Position numbers and translations under genes: made by a program
NCBI RefSeq assembly: GCF_000260985.4
Contig: NC_017857.3
Coordinates: 1,550,001 to 1,614,000, forward strand
Direction of reading: 5' to 3'
DNA length: 64,000 nt
Source of the DNA: Methylophaga nitratireducenticrescens
Lineage (GTDB): Bacteria > Pseudomonadota > Gammaproteobacteria > Nitrosococcales > Methylophagaceae
In this document: piece after piece, positions 15,907 through 25,350 of the stretch
Layout: each line of letters starts with the position of its first letter
How positions within the stretch are numbered: position 1 is the stretch's first letter
Notes under the pieces: generated by a model
Database searches by the model: none
Told to the model about the DNA's origin: nothing
Seen by the model: the letters and a program-made list of their open reading frames with translations, nothing else

Positions 15907-17235
15907 ATGAGTTTAAGAGGACTAATCAACAGCCGGATTTTGATTTCGGTCATTATTATTATTTTATTCGGTAGCCTGTTAACCATCTGGCAGGCGCGTC
16001 ATTCGGTTGAACGTGAGGTCAACTCGTCGTTTAACCTCGCTTTACAAATGATTGAGCTCGGATTCAGTCATCTTTCGCGTACCTCCATGACGGAATTTGA
16101 GTGGTTGCAACAAATCAGTGCGATCCAGCATACCCGTCATATTCATATCAGTATTCTGAATGAGGAGGGTGAGGAAGTAGAATGGTTTGTTGCGGAAAGT
16201 CTGGATGAAGAGGTACCACCAGAATGGTTTGTCAGGGCGGTGAGAACCACTTATCCCTCGGCCAATTACGATATCAAACTGGCCGATGGCAGAGTGAAAC
16301 AGATGATTGTCCGGGCAGATCCACTCGATGAAATTGCTGAAGCCTGGGAGGAATCCGAGTCTTATTTCTGGTCAGTAATGACGATGATTGCCGTAATATT
16401 TTTAGCGATTAATTTCGTATTTAATTCCATGTTGCAAAATGTTCGGACAATTGTTGTTGGCTTACGGCGAGTAGAGTCTGGTCAATATGGTCGTAAACTG
16501 CCTCCTTATGATATTCGTGAGTTTGATGCTATTGCCAGTGAAATCAATCACTTGTCAGACGCTTTGAAAGTCGCAAAAGAGAATAATCAGGCGTTAGCTC
16601 GCCATACAATGCAGATTCAGGAATCTGAAAGACGTAATTTATCCCGCGAGCTGCACGATGAGATGGGCCAATCATTAACGGCTATAAAAGCCATGTCTAC
16701 CGCAATTCGTCAGCCGGGTTCGGATGTTATGAAAATTTCCGATTCAATCGCTGAAATATGTAACCATCTGGCCGGTGTTGTACGTTCCATGATGAAAACA
16801 TTGCATCCGTTAAGTCTTGCCGATCTGGGATTAGGTGCCACTCTAACGGATCTCGTCAATGAATGGCGGCGCAGACATCCGGAACTCATGATAAAACTGA
16901 ATTATGATGAACGGCTGGATCAGGTGTCACATGAATTAGCGATACATGTTTATCGAATTGCACAGGAATGTATTACCAATGTTGTGCGTCATGCCAATGC
17001 ATCTACGGTAACATTAACCATTCGGCAAGAAGGTGAGCATACCTCCCCCCGTGTAGTCATGCGGATTCGAGATAATGGGCAAGGCGGTAAGCCATCCGGA
17101 TATGGTTTTGGTGTATTGGCTATGCAGGAGCGGGTTGAGAATATGGGGGGGCGGTTTAGATTCGAGTCTGAGGCAGGAAAAGGTGTTTCGATAAATGTAT
17201 GGATGCCAATCATAGAGAAAATAGAGAATGAATGA
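15907..17235 (+). CDS. MoxY-like sensor histidine kinase (NarL/HisKA_3 type)
   Basis: A 442-residue membrane sensor kinase. It has a membrane helix at about 9-29, a periplasmic sensor region (about 30-155) of the LapD/MoxY N-terminal type, a second helix (about 157-178), a HAMP-like linker, and a HisKA_3 dimerisation domain with the phosphoacceptor in ESERRNLSRELHDEMGQ (His250). The ATPase domain has an N-box (QECITNVVRHANAS) and a G-box (YGFGVLAMQERVENMGG). The gene overlaps its response regulator by 8 bases. MoxY-MoxX pairs control methanol oxidation genes in methylotrophs; the target here is not shown by the sequence. Confidence 0.85.
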   Translation: MSLRGLINSRILISVIIIILFGSLLTIWQARHSVEREVNSSFNLALQMIELGFSHLSRTSMTEFEWLQQISAIQHTRHIHISILNEEGEEVEWFVAESLDEEVPPEWFVRAVRTTYPSANYDIKLADGRVKQMIVRADPLDEIAEAWEESESYFWSVMTMIAVIFLAINFVFNSMLQNVRTIVVGLRRVESGQYGRKLPPYDIREFDAIASEINHLSDALKVAKENNQALARHTMQIQESERRNLSRELHDEMGQSLTAIKAMSTAIRQPGSDVMKISDSIAEICNHLAGVVRSMMKTLHPLSLADLGLGATLTDLVNEWRRRHPELMIKLNYDERLDQVSHELAIHVYRIAQECITNVVRHANASTVTLTIRQEGEHTSPRVVMRIRDNGQGGKPSGYGFGVLAMQERVENMGGRFRFESEAGKGVSINVWMPIIEKIENE

Positions 17236-17884
17236 AAAAAAGATAAGTGTCTTGTTGGTCGATGATCATCAGGTGGTTCGTGCCGGGTTTAGAATGCTAC
17301 TGGATTCTCAACCCTTCATTGGCGACATTGTTGATGTTGATCGGGGTGAGTTGGCCTGTCATGAATACGAACGCAAGCGTCCTGATGTGGTGGTAATGGA
17401 CTTATCCATGCCTGGTATTGGAGGCTTGGAAACGATTCGCCGTTTAAAAAAACAGGATCCACATGCTACCGTGCTGGTTTACAGTATTCATGATGAGTCA
17501 ATCTATGTTGAACGTGCCATACAAGCTGGGGCCAAAGGCTATGTCACCAAGAATAGTGCGGCTGAAGTACTGGCGGAAGCTGTATTAGCGGTATCACAAG
17601 GCAAACATTATATTGAACAGGATATCTTGCCTAATATTGATGATTTCAAACATCCTTCGGATACCTTGCATTATGGGCAGGTGGTGGAGTTATTGTCACC
17701 CAGAGAATTTGATGTGTTTTGTTTGACGGCCAAAGGAATGACCGCACATGAAGTCGCTGCCGAATTACATTTGGGCTACAAAACTGTTGCGAACTACAAC
17801 ACTCAGATTAAAAATAAACTCAATGTAAACACCACAGCAGAACTGGCGAATATTGCCGCTGTATTAGGCATTATTAAACATTAG
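17228..17884 (+). CDS. MoxX-like NarL/LuxR-family response regulator
   Basis: A 218-residue regulator with a receiver domain (acidic pair DD at 12-13, phosphoacceptor Asp58 in VVMDLSMPG, Lys in GAKGYVTK near 105) and a C-terminal LuxR-type helix-turn-helix (LSPREFDVFCLTAKGMTAHEVA, then a recognition helix near YKTVANYN). It is translationally coupled to the kinase gene and is its cognate partner. It lies just after the secretion locus and before hsp20, but nothing in the sequence ties it to either. Confidence 0.9.
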   Translation: MNEKKISVLLVDDHQVVRAGFRMLLDSQPFIGDIVDVDRGELACHEYERKRPDVVVMDLSMPGIGGLETIRRLKKQDPHATVLVYSIHDESIYVERAIQAGAKGYVTKNSAAEVLAEAVLAVSQGKHYIEQDILPNIDDFKHPSDTLHYGQVVELLSPREFDVFCLTAKGMTAHEVAAELHLGYKTVANYNTQIKNKLNVNTTAELANIAAVLGIIKH

Positions 17885-17939
17885 CATCAACTGCTATCCA
17901 ACTGATAATTAATAGTTAATTTAAAAATATTGCAAGCCT

Positions 17940-17967
17940 CTTGAATTTTATTCACACATCCCAATCT
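17940..17967 (+). promoter_or_regulatory. Predicted sigma-32 (heat-shock) promoter of hsp20
   Basis: CTTGAA (17940-17945), a 14-base spacer and CCCAATCT (17960-17967) match the RpoH consensus CTTGAAA and CCCCATNT closely. The site lies 56 bases before the Hsp20 start codon and no competing gene intervenes. Confidence 0.75.
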
Positions 17968-18023
17968 TGCTGATCAGAAGACAGTATTCGTCTTCATGAT
18001 GAACTTGTTATGGAGGTGTTTTT

Positions 18024-18461
18024 ATGGCTATTCAACGTTACAGACCTTACAGTCTGCTTGATAATCTGCAACGTGAAATGTCGTCTCTGTTCCAGTCGCC
18101 TGCAGTTGAAACTAACTTCAGTGAAGAGGATTGGACACCAGCGGTTGATATTCAGGAAAACGCAGAGAGTTACATTATTCACGCTGATCTGCCCGGCGTT
18201 AAAGCCGCAGATATTGAAGTGACAGCCGAAAATGGTCTGCTGACCATTAAAGGCGTACGTGACAGTAAAAAAGTTGAAGAAAAAGATAATTACAAACGTA
18301 TTGAACGCTTCAGTGGCAGTTTTATGCGGCGGTTCACTTTACCGGAAACCGCTGATGTAGATAACATTAATGCCGCTTCACGGGATGGGGTGTTGGAATT
18401 AACGATTCCTAAAATGCCACAACTGCAACCCAAACGCATTGAGGTGAATGTTCAGCAGTAA
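18024..18461 (+). CDS. Small heat-shock protein, Hsp20 / alpha-crystallin family
   Basis: A 145-residue ATP-independent chaperone that holds unfolding proteins in the cytoplasm. The alpha-crystallin domain runs from about residue 35 (WTPAVDIQENAESYIIHADLPGVK) to about 135, with the conserved segment GVLELTIPKMP near the C-terminus. The short C-terminal tail holds RIEV in place of a clear IXI motif. A GGAGGTG ribosome binding site precedes ATG 18024. The gene is monocistronic, with a sigma-32-like promoter upstream and an intrinsic terminator downstream. Confidence 0.93.
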   Translation: MAIQRYRPYSLLDNLQREMSSLFQSPAVETNFSEEDWTPAVDIQENAESYIIHADLPGVKAADIEVTAENGLLTIKGVRDSKKVEEKDNYKRIERFSGSFMRRFTLPETADVDNINAASRDGVLELTIPKMPQLQPKRIEVNVQQ

Positions 18462-18470
18462 AATCAAATT

Positions 18471-18506
18471 AAAGCCCCGGACAAATCCTTTTTCCGGGGC
18501 TTTTTT
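18471..18506 (+). terminator. Intrinsic terminator of hsp20
   Basis: A perfect 10-bp stem (18471-18480 with 18494-18503, AAAGCCCCGG arms) runs directly into a T-tract, 10 bases after the hsp20 stop. Confidence 0.9.
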
Positions 18507-18631
18507 GTACACAGGAAAAATTCCCAATATAATAGTAATCAGGTAGATATCTAATCAACTCAAAAAGATAAGCAACATTGCTCTTGCGGGTAGAGAATGG
18601 AACCAGGTCTTTAAATTTAAGGAGCAATATT

Positions 18632-19192
18632 ATGAAACACACAGCTAAATTATTAACAGCTGCAATCACCATGTCATTATCTTCAATGGCATTGGCTGAT
18701 AACGATAACTATGATCTTGACGATATCCGTGATTGGAAACTCGTCAAAATGGAAACATGTATGGACGCTGCTTTGGATACCATTCCTGGCAACGTGCGTA
18801 AACTGGAAATGAAAATGGAAGGTGACGATCCAGTTTATGAATTTGATATTGAAGCAACTGCAGATGGCAATACATACAATGTCGAATGTAATGCCGAAGA
18901 AGGCTTTGTCACTGAAATTGAACGTGAAGTAGAAGCCAACGATCCTACGTTCAAAAAATACGCCAAAATCACTGAAGACGAAGCACGTCAAACTGCTTTA
19001 GATTTCATTCCGGGTGAAGTAGTTGCCAATGAATATGAAATTGGTTATGAAGGTTCAGTGACTTATGAGTTTGATATTGTGAATGTTCACGGACGCGAAT
19101 ATAAAGTAGATGTGAATGCTGTAACTGGCGAAATTGAAGAAGCCAATTTAGAGTTATATGAAATTGGTATGGAAAAAGAACTGAATCAATAA
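18632..19192 (+). CDS. Exported protein with two PepSY-like domains
   Basis: A 186-residue periplasmic protein. ATG 18632 is chosen because AAGGAG lies upstream and it gives a clean signal peptide (MKHTAKLLTAAITMSLSSMALA, cleaved before DNDN); a TTG at 18578 is not credible. The mature part is very acidic and holds two repeats of about 70 residues with the PepSY-type pattern (helix, then YEFDIEA...YNVECNAEEGFVTEIE and YEFDIVN...YKVDVNAVTGEIEEAN). PepSY domains bind or inhibit peptidases or sense ligands; no specific role can be given. The acidity would suit a halophilic periplasm. A terminator follows. Confidence 0.8.
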   Translation: MKHTAKLLTAAITMSLSSMALADNDNYDLDDIRDWKLVKMETCMDAALDTIPGNVRKLEMKMEGDDPVYEFDIEATADGNTYNVECNAEEGFVTEIEREVEANDPTFKKYAKITEDEARQTALDFIPGEVVANEYEIGYEGSVTYEFDIVNVHGREYKVDVNAVTGEIEEANLELYEIGMEKELNQ

Positions 19193-19214
19193 CATCAGTT
19201 CCAGTTATATTAAA

Positions 19215-19241
19215 AAGCCGGCTGAAAAGCCGGCTTTTTTT
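19215..19241. terminator. Bidirectional terminator between the PepSY gene and metG
   Basis: An 8-bp stem (19215-19222 with 19229-19236, AAGCCGGC arms) is flanked by A-runs on the left and T-runs on the right. It therefore works for the plus-strand PepSY gene and the convergent metG. Confidence 0.85.
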
Positions 19242-19280
19242 ATGCGTATCAATTCGTGGTGTTGAATACAAATCCGCGCG

Positions 19281-21299
19281 TTATTTAACCCGCATACCAG
19301 GTTGAGCTCCTGCATCAGGATTAAGAATATATAAATCCTTTCCTCCAGGACCCGCAGCGAGCACCATACCTTCAGACAATCCAAACCGCATTTTGCGTGG
19401 TGCCAGATTGGCCACCATTACCGTTAATTTACCGACCAGATCTTCAGGAGCATAAGCAGATTTAATGCCAGCAAATACCTGTTTTTCAGCCAGTCCGATA
19501 TCCAACGTCAGCTTCAGCAGTTTTTCAGCGCCTTCGACATGTTCAGCATTGACGATTTTGGCAATACGCAAATCAATTTTGGCAAAGTCATCAAACTGGA
19601 TTTCATCGGCAATCGGATCAATGTTTTCAGCTGTTTTTACGGGTGTCGCCGTGGCAGTCATATTTTCTTTGGATTCCTTGATGATGGCGTCAATCTTGTC
19701 CTGTTCGACCCGAGTCATTAATGGTTTGAACGGTTCAATGTTATGACTTAATAATGGCTTTTCGATATCAGTCCACTGTAATGCATCAATTTTTAGAAAA
19801 GCTTCAGCCTGTTCAGCTGTGCGAGGTAATACCGGCTTAAGGTAGGCTATCAGCACTCTGAACAGATTAATGCCCATGCTGCACACGGCCTGAACTTCAG
19901 CCTCTTTACCTTCTTCTTTCGCTAACACCCAGGGTTTACGTTCATCGATATACTGGTTGGCTTTGTCCGCCAGCGCCATGATTTCACGCATCGCCTGAGC
20001 AAACTCGCGATTGTCATAACGTTTGGCAATGGATTCTGCTTGATCGGTAAAGGCTTTAAATAAAACCTCATCAGCCAATGCATCACTTAACTTGCCGTCA
20101 AAACGTTTATTGATAAAACCGGCACAGCGGCTGGCAATATTGACTACTTTACCCACCAGGTCGGAGTTAATACGGCTCTGAAAATCTTCCAGACTCAAAT
20201 CGATATCTTCAATAGTGTTATTCAGCTTGGCAGCAAAGTAATAACGCAGATATTCCGGATTGAGATGATTCAGATAAGTGCGGGCCTTGATAAAGGTGCC
20301 GCGTGACTTGGACATTTTTTTACCATCAACGGTAAGAAAGCCATGCGCGTAGACACGGTTTGGTAATCTGAAACCGGCACCCTTAAGCATGGCTGGCCAG
20401 AACAGTGCGTGAAAATAAATAATATCCTTGCCGATAAAGTGCACCATTTCTGTAGGGCTGTCGGCACGCATAAATTCATTAAAATCCACACCGGTGCGAT
20501 CACAGTAGTTTTTGAAGCTGGCTAAATAGCCAATCGGTGCATCCAGCCACACATAGAAAAACTTGTTCGGTGCATCCGGTATCTCAAAACCAAAGTAGGG
20601 TGCATCACGTGAGATATCCCAATCCTGCAGACCGCTGTCAAACCATTCACCGAGTTTGCGTCCCACTTCAGCCTGTAAATGATCGCCCTGAGTCCATTCC
20701 CGCAGCATTGGTTCAAAATTACCCAGTTTGAAGAAATAGTGCTTAGACTCTTTAGTGATGGGAGTAGCGCCAGAAACGGCTGATACAGGATTTTTTAATT
20801 CGGTTGGATCATATGTGGCACCGCAGGCTTCACAACTATCACCATATTGATCGGCCGCACCACATTTGGGGCATTCACCGCGGATAAAACGATCCGGTAA
20901 GAACATTTCTTTTTCTGGGTCATAGGCCTGACTGATGGTGCGACTTTCGATATGTCCGGCATCACGATTTGCCAGATAAATCTGACTGGCCAGTTGGCGG
21001 TTTTCATCACTATGAGTACTGTGATAGTTATCAAAGCCAATCGCAAATTCGGCAAAATCCGCCTGATGTTCCTTGCTGATGTCGGCAATTAATTGTTCAG
21101 GGGTAATACCCTCATTTTGTGCGCGCAACATAATTGGCGTGCCATGGGCATCATCGGCGCACACATAATGACATTCGTGGCCTCGCATTTTTTGAAAACG
21201 CACCCAGATATCTGTCTGAATATATTCAACAAGATGTCCCAAATGGACAGAACCGTTGGCATAGGGAAGCGCGCTGGTGACCAGAATCTTTCGTTGCAT
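19281..21299 (-). CDS. metG: Methionyl-tRNA synthetase
   Basis: A 672-residue class I aminoacyl-tRNA synthetase that charges tRNA-Met (E. coli MetG has 677 residues). The HLGH form of the HIGH motif is at residues 19-22, and KMSKSRGTF lies near 328. A zinc-binding insertion has [18 protein letters not shown] near 143. The anticodon-binding helical domain is followed by the C-terminal EMAP/Trbp111-type tRNA-binding domain ([17 protein letters not shown] near 570), typical of the dimeric long form. It is transcribed alone on the minus strand and its 3' end shares a bidirectional terminator with the PepSY gene. Confidence 0.97.
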   Translation of the reverse strand: MQRKILVTSALPYANGSVHLGHLVEYIQTDIWVRFQKMRGHECHYVCADDAHGTPIMLRAQNEGITPEQLIADISKEHQADFAEFAIGFDNYHSTHSDENRQLASQIYLANRDAGHIESRTISQAYDPEKEMFLPDRFIRGECPKCGAADQYGDSCEACGATYDPTELKNPVSAVSGATPITKESKHYFFKLGNFEPMLREWTQGDHLQAEVGRKLGEWFDSGLQDWDISRDAPYFGFEIPDAPNKFFYVWLDAPIGYLASFKNYCDRTGVDFNEFMRADSPTEMVHFIGKDIIYFHALFWPAMLKGAGFRLPNRVYAHGFLTVDGKKMSKSRGTFIKARTYLNHLNPEYLRYYFAAKLNNTIEDIDLSLEDFQSRINSDLVGKVVNIASRCAGFINKRFDGKLSDALADEVLFKAFTDQAESIAKRYDNREFAQAMREIMALADKANQYIDERKPWVLAKEEGKEAEVQAVCSMGINLFRVLIAYLKPVLPRTAEQAEAFLKIDALQWTDIEKPLLSHNIEPFKPLMTRVEQDKIDAIIKESKENMTATATPVKTAENIDPIADEIQFDDFAKIDLRIAKIVNAEHVEGAEKLLKLTLDIGLAEKQVFAGIKSAYAPEDLVGKLTVMVANLAPRKMRFGLSEGMVLAAGPGGKDLYILNPDAGAQPGMRVK

Positions 21300-21365
21300 A
21301 AATAAACCGGAATTAAGCCATTAGAAAACCGTCAAAGATAACAGATTAACTAGGGTCTGTTAATC

Positions 21366-21386
21366 TTTCATGGTGACCATGAAAGG
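21366..21386. promoter_or_regulatory. Perfect palindrome in the metG upstream region
   Basis: Ten-base arms CTTTCATGGT and ACCATGAAAG around a central G are perfectly complementary. The site lies 67 bases upstream of metG and 125 bases upstream of the gene at 21511, so it could be an operator for either. No regulator was identified. Confidence 0.4.
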
Positions 21387-21510
21387 TTGGCAAACCATAT
21401 CAAACTCTATTTTCAGTTATGTGGCATGGTGGCGTTGAAAAGCCATATCAATTGCTTTAGATTGAGGCTATATCTGCCGTGACGGCAAATCCTAGTAGCA
21501 AGAGAGCGCG

Positions 21511-22014
21511 ATGGACCTGAATTTACATGATATACATGCCGAGTCAATTGAACTGGCTCTGGACCGTGCGCGACAATATCGCTCATTACTCGAGCCCGAA
21601 ATTGCGGAAAGTATCTGCCTGGATATTCTCAATATTGAGCCTGAAAATCAGGCGGCTTTGGTGGTTTACATACTTGCGTTAACCGATCAGATTAGTATCA
21701 GTGGCAGTCAGTCGCCGTTTCAGGATATTGAAACGGCTATCAGCAAGCTGTCCAGTGAATACAAACAGAGTTATTACAGTGGTATTGTTTTGGAACGTCG
21801 TGCCCGATTTATGCTCACGCAGCCGATGTCCCGTGCATTCGCTTATGATTATTTTATTAAGGCGCTGGAATGTTACCAGCAGGCAGAGCAAATGCGTCCT
21901 GATCATAATGATGAAGCCATTCTGCGCTGGAACAGTTGTGTACGTACCATTCAGCGTGAAAAACTTGAACCGTTGTCGGAGACTGATCAAATTGTAATGA
22001 GTCGGGAAAGCTGA
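21511..22014 (+). CDS. TPR-like small protein coupled to the succinate dehydrogenase genes
   Basis: A 167-residue soluble protein of unknown function. It is almost all helical and shows tetratricopeptide-like helix pairs (ESICLDILNIEPENQAALVV near 33; AYDYFIKALECYQQAEQMRPDHNDEAILRWNSC near 112-144). No signal peptide or membrane segment is seen. The stop overlaps the next start (TGATG), so it is co-translated with the cytochrome b subunit of the succinate dehydrogenase/fumarate reductase. That makes a role in assembly or stability of the complex plausible, but this is an inference from position only. Confidence 0.7.
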   Translation: MDLNLHDIHAESIELALDRARQYRSLLEPEIAESICLDILNIEPENQAALVVYILALTDQISISGSQSPFQDIETAISKLSSEYKQSYYSGIVLERRARFMLTQPMSRAFAYDYFIKALECYQQAEQMRPDHNDEAILRWNSCVRTIQREKLEPLSETDQIVMSRES

Positions 22015-22601
22015 TGGCACTGTTGCAAGTAAAAAAACGCTTGATGGCGCTGGCCGGTCTGCTGATGGCTTTTTATCTGCTTTTTCATATGCTCAGTAAT
22101 CTGAGCTTTTTCAGCCCCGAGCAATATCAGACATTTTACGATATCTATAATCAACCACTGATTCGCTGGCCTTTATGGATATTAGTGGCGGCGTCATTGG
22201 TCTTTCATGTGATTGTGGCGGTGCAGATTAGATTGCATAACCGTAAGGCCAGAGTTCATGCCTACCAGCACCGGCAACATCATTTTATTCCCGCCTGGCT
22301 GGTGTCAATTGTTATTACGTTTATTCTGCTCTTTATCGTCTGGCATATGGCGCAAATGTGGTCATTTGGTGGGGCGGATATATACAGGCAGACACTCACC
22401 TTATTCAGCTCTGAATGGCAGGTGGTTATTTATTTGTTCGGAATGATGTTGATTGGACTGCATTTGCAACATTCGTTAACCAATGTGTTGCAGACCTTAG
22501 GCAAAACCGCAAAACAGTTTTATTGGATATGTACAGCGTTCGTACTGTTATTAGTGGTGGGATTTGCCATTGTCCCGTTAGTGGCCTATTGGAAAGCATA
22601 A
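22014..22601 (+). CDS. sdhC: Succinate dehydrogenase/fumarate reductase cytochrome b subunit, class B
   Basis: A 195-residue membrane anchor with five hydrophobic helices (about 8-25, 48-68, 94-116, 134-152, 165-187). This is the single-subunit, five-helix layout of class B (Bacillus/Wolinella-type) complexes; E. coli uses two small subunits, SdhC and SdhD. Several His residues in or near helices (FHML near 23, FHVIV near 63, the Arg/His-rich loop near 80, WHMA near 109, LHLQHS near 148) are candidate ligands for two haem b groups. The next gene starts directly after the stop. Confidence 0.85.
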   Translation: MALLQVKKRLMALAGLLMAFYLLFHMLSNLSFFSPEQYQTFYDIYNQPLIRWPLWILVAASLVFHVIVAVQIRLHNRKARVHAYQHRQHHFIPAWLVSIVITFILLFIVWHMAQMWSFGGADIYRQTLTLFSSEWQVVIYLFGMMLIGLHLQHSLTNVLQTLGKTAKQFYWICTAFVLLLVVGFAIVPLVAYWKA

Positions 22602-24542
22602 ATGACTGAAGAACAACCATTAGACAGCTTTTCCCCGAAAGGCCCGTTGGAACAACGCTGGACTCAGCATAAATATAATTTGCGGGTAGTCAGTCCGGCT
22701 AACCGTAAACGCTATCGGGTGATTGTGGTTGGTACAGGGCTGGCCGGCGCGTCAGCTGCAGCATCATTGGCAGAAATGGGCTATCAGGTGAAAACCTTCT
22801 GCTTTCAGGACAGTCCTCGCCGGGCACATAGTATTGCCGCCCAGGGCGGTATTAACGCCGCAAAAAATTATCATAATGATGGCGATAGTGTCTGGCGTCT
22901 ATTTTACGACATGATCAAAGGAGGCGATTTTCGATCCCGAGAGTCCAATGTATTCCGCCTGGCAGAATTGAGTACTTCGATTATTGATCAGGCGGTGGCG
23001 CAAGGCGTACCGTTTGCCCGAGAATACAGCGGCTATTTGGCAAACCGTTCATTTGGAGGAGCACAGGTTTCCCGTACCTTTTATGCACGCGGTCAAACCG
23101 GTCAGCAATTGTTACTTGGTGCCTATCAGGCGATGAGCCGGCAGGTGGCTGAAGGGCATATTGAGCATTTTTCACGCAGTGAAATGCAGGATTTAATCAA
23201 AATTGACGGCAAGGCTAAAGGTATCGTGGTTCGAGATTTACTGACCGGTGAATTACGTTCCCATTTGGCGGACTGTGTGGTGCTTTGCACGGGCGGCTAC
23301 AGTAACGCTTTTTATTTATCCACTAATGCCAAAGGCTGCAATACCTCGGCTATCTGGCGAGCACATAAACACGGTGCTTTATTTGCCAACCCTTGTTTTA
23401 CCCAAATTCATCCAACCTGTATTCCACAACATGGTGAGTTGCAATCCAAGCTGACTTTGATGAGTGAATCGTTACGTAACGATGGCCGCATCTGGGCACC
23501 CAAAAATCCGGCAGATTGTGGTCGAGATCCGCGTGACATAATGGAACAGGATCGGGATTACTTTCTGGAACGGATGTATCCGGCCTTTGGTAATCTGGTA
23601 CCCCGCGATATTGCTTCACGCGCAGTGAAACATATTTGTGATGAGGGGCATGGCGTAGGGTATGAAATCAATGGTCAGAAGCTGGGTGTCTATCTGGATT
23701 TTGCCAATGCCATAAAAGAGCAGGGGGCAGATGTTATCAACGAAAAATACGGCAACCTGTTTGATATGTATCAGCGGATTACCTCTGAAGACCCTACCCA
23801 ACAACCCATGCGTATTTATCCGGCGGTGCATTACACCATGGGCGGATTATGGGTGGACTACAATCTGATGACCTCAGTAGATGGGCTGTTTGCTGGAGGT
23901 GAAGCCAACTTTTCCGATCATGGTGCCAATCGACTGGGTGCCAGTGCATTGATGCAGGGGTTGGCCGACGGGTATTTTATTTTGCCAGCGACGGTTTCAG
24001 ATTATCTGGCCAGACAAACACCGCTGGTGGATAAAGACTATCCCGAAATAAAACAAGCACTGCAGTATTCGCAATCACGGCTGCACAGGTTACTGAATGC
24101 TCCCGAACCAACACATACACCGGATCATTTTCATCGTCGATTAGGAAAAATTTTGTGGGATCACTGCGGTATGGCTCGTAATGAATTTGCCCTGAAACAG
24201 GCCATTGAAGAGATCCAGCAACTGCGTGAACAATTCTGGCTGGAAATCAAAGTCAGTGGCAACGACAAGCAGCTTAATCAAACGCTGGAAAGAGCCGGTC
24301 GTGTCGCTGATTTTATGGAGCTTGGTGAATTAATGTGTATTGATGCCTTAAGCCGTGAAGAGTCCTGTGGTTGCCATGCTCGGGTCGAACATTTAACCGC
24401 TAACGGTGAAGTACAACGACGCGACAACGATTTTGGTTTTGTTTCGGCCTGGCAATTCACCGGTGATGTGGTTCAGCCAAAACTTGTTAAAGAACCGCTT
24501 CATTTTGACTTTGTCAGTCCTGGGATTCGGAATTACCAATGA
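22602..24542 (+). CDS. sdhA: Succinate dehydrogenase/fumarate reductase flavoprotein subunit, class B
   Basis: A 646-residue catalytic subunit that interconverts succinate and fumarate with covalent FAD. It has the dinucleotide-binding motif [17 protein letters not shown] (about 42), the FAD-linking His in [13 protein letters not shown] (about 71), and the active-site segments HPTCIP (about 268) and [13 protein letters not shown] (about 409). The insertion with [17 protein letters not shown] is typical of the Bacillus/Chlorobium/Bacteroides branch (TIGR01811-like), not of the E. coli SdhA branch. It lies between the cytochrome and iron-sulfur subunits in the order C-A-B. Confidence 0.92.
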   Translation: MTEEQPLDSFSPKGPLEQRWTQHKYNLRVVSPANRKRYRVIVVGTGLAGASAAASLAEMGYQVKTFCFQDSPRRAHSIAAQGGINAAKNYHNDGDSVWRLFYDMIKGGDFRSRESNVFRLAELSTSIIDQAVAQGVPFAREYSGYLANRSFGGAQVSRTFYARGQTGQQLLLGAYQAMSRQVAEGHIEHFSRSEMQDLIKIDGKAKGIVVRDLLTGELRSHLADCVVLCTGGYSNAFYLSTNAKGCNTSAIWRAHKHGALFANPCFTQIHPTCIPQHGELQSKLTLMSESLRNDGRIWAPKNPADCGRDPRDIMEQDRDYFLERMYPAFGNLVPRDIASRAVKHICDEGHGVGYEINGQKLGVYLDFANAIKEQGADVINEKYGNLFDMYQRITSEDPTQQPMRIYPAVHYTMGGLWVDYNLMTSVDGLFAGGEANFSDHGANRLGASALMQGLADGYFILPATVSDYLARQTPLVDKDYPEIKQALQYSQSRLHRLLNAPEPTHTPDHFHRRLGKILWDHCGMARNEFALKQAIEEIQQLREQFWLEIKVSGNDKQLNQTLERAGRVADFMELGELMCIDALSREESCGCHARVEHLTANGEVQRRDNDFGFVSAWQFTGDVVQPKLVKEPLHFDFVSPGIRNYQ

Positions 24543-25264
24543 ATTTTATCCTGCATATCTGGCGTCAGGCCAATTCACAAGCTAAAGGTTTTTTTGAAAA
24601 ACATGAATTGGAAGTGGAAGCTGAATCTTCCTTTCTGGAGATGCTTGATGCTCTCAATGAGCGTCTGATCAGTCTTGGTAAAGAAGCTATCGTTTTTGAT
24701 CATGACTGTCGTGAAGGCATTTGTGGCAGTTGCAGTCTGGTGATTAATGGCGAACCTCATGGTCGGCACCGGGCGACTACCACTTGTCAGCAATATATGC
24801 GTGACTATCAGGATCAAAATGAATTATGGATTGAGCCCTGGCGAGCAACAGCATTTCCGGTGATTAAAGATTTGATGGTGGATCGTAGTGCATTCGATCG
24901 CATTATTCAGGCCGATGGCTATATTCCAGTCCGAACTGGTGCGGCACCCGAAGCAAATACCCAGCCCGTAGCTAAACCATTGGCAGATAAAGCTTTTGAT
25001 GCAGCTACCTGTATTGGCTGTGGCGCCTGCGTTGCCGTTTGCCCTAATGCATCGGCTACTTTATTTATTGCCGCCAAAGTGAGTCACTTGAGTAGCTTGC
25101 CTCAAGGGCAACTGGATCATAAACGGCCAGCAAAAATGCTGGCGAGGATGGAGGCCGAGGGCTTTGGTAGTTGCAGCAATTATCGTGAATGTGAACGCAT
25201 TTGCCCTAAACAGATTCGGACTGACACCATTGCGACGTTGAATAAACTGTTATCTCAACGCTGA
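24539..25264 (+). CDS. sdhB: Succinate dehydrogenase/fumarate reductase iron-sulfur subunit
   Basis: A 241-residue electron-transfer subunit. The [2Fe-2S] ligands are in [11 protein letters not shown] near residue 60 plus a Cys at about 80 (TTCQQY). The second domain has [12 protein letters not shown] (about 158) for the [4Fe-4S] cluster and [15 protein letters not shown] (about 213) for the [3Fe-4S] cluster. ATG overlaps the flavoprotein stop by 4 bases. A short hairpin (25256-25274) follows the stop without a T-tract. Confidence 0.92.
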   Translation: MNFILHIWRQANSQAKGFFEKHELEVEAESSFLEMLDALNERLISLGKEAIVFDHDCREGICGSCSLVINGEPHGRHRATTTCQQYMRDYQDQNELWIEPWRATAFPVIKDLMVDRSAFDRIIQADGYIPVRTGAAPEANTQPVAKPLADKAFDAATCIGCGACVAVCPNASATLFIAAKVSHLSSLPQGQLDHKRPAKMLARMEAEGFGSCSNYRECERICPKQIRTDTIATLNKLLSQR

Positions 25265-25350
25265 CTTAGCGTTGCTAGCGAAACTCAAGTCAGCCTTTTC
25301 AGGGTGGTCTTGATAACATACTGCAGAATTATTCATCTCCGGAGCACTCT

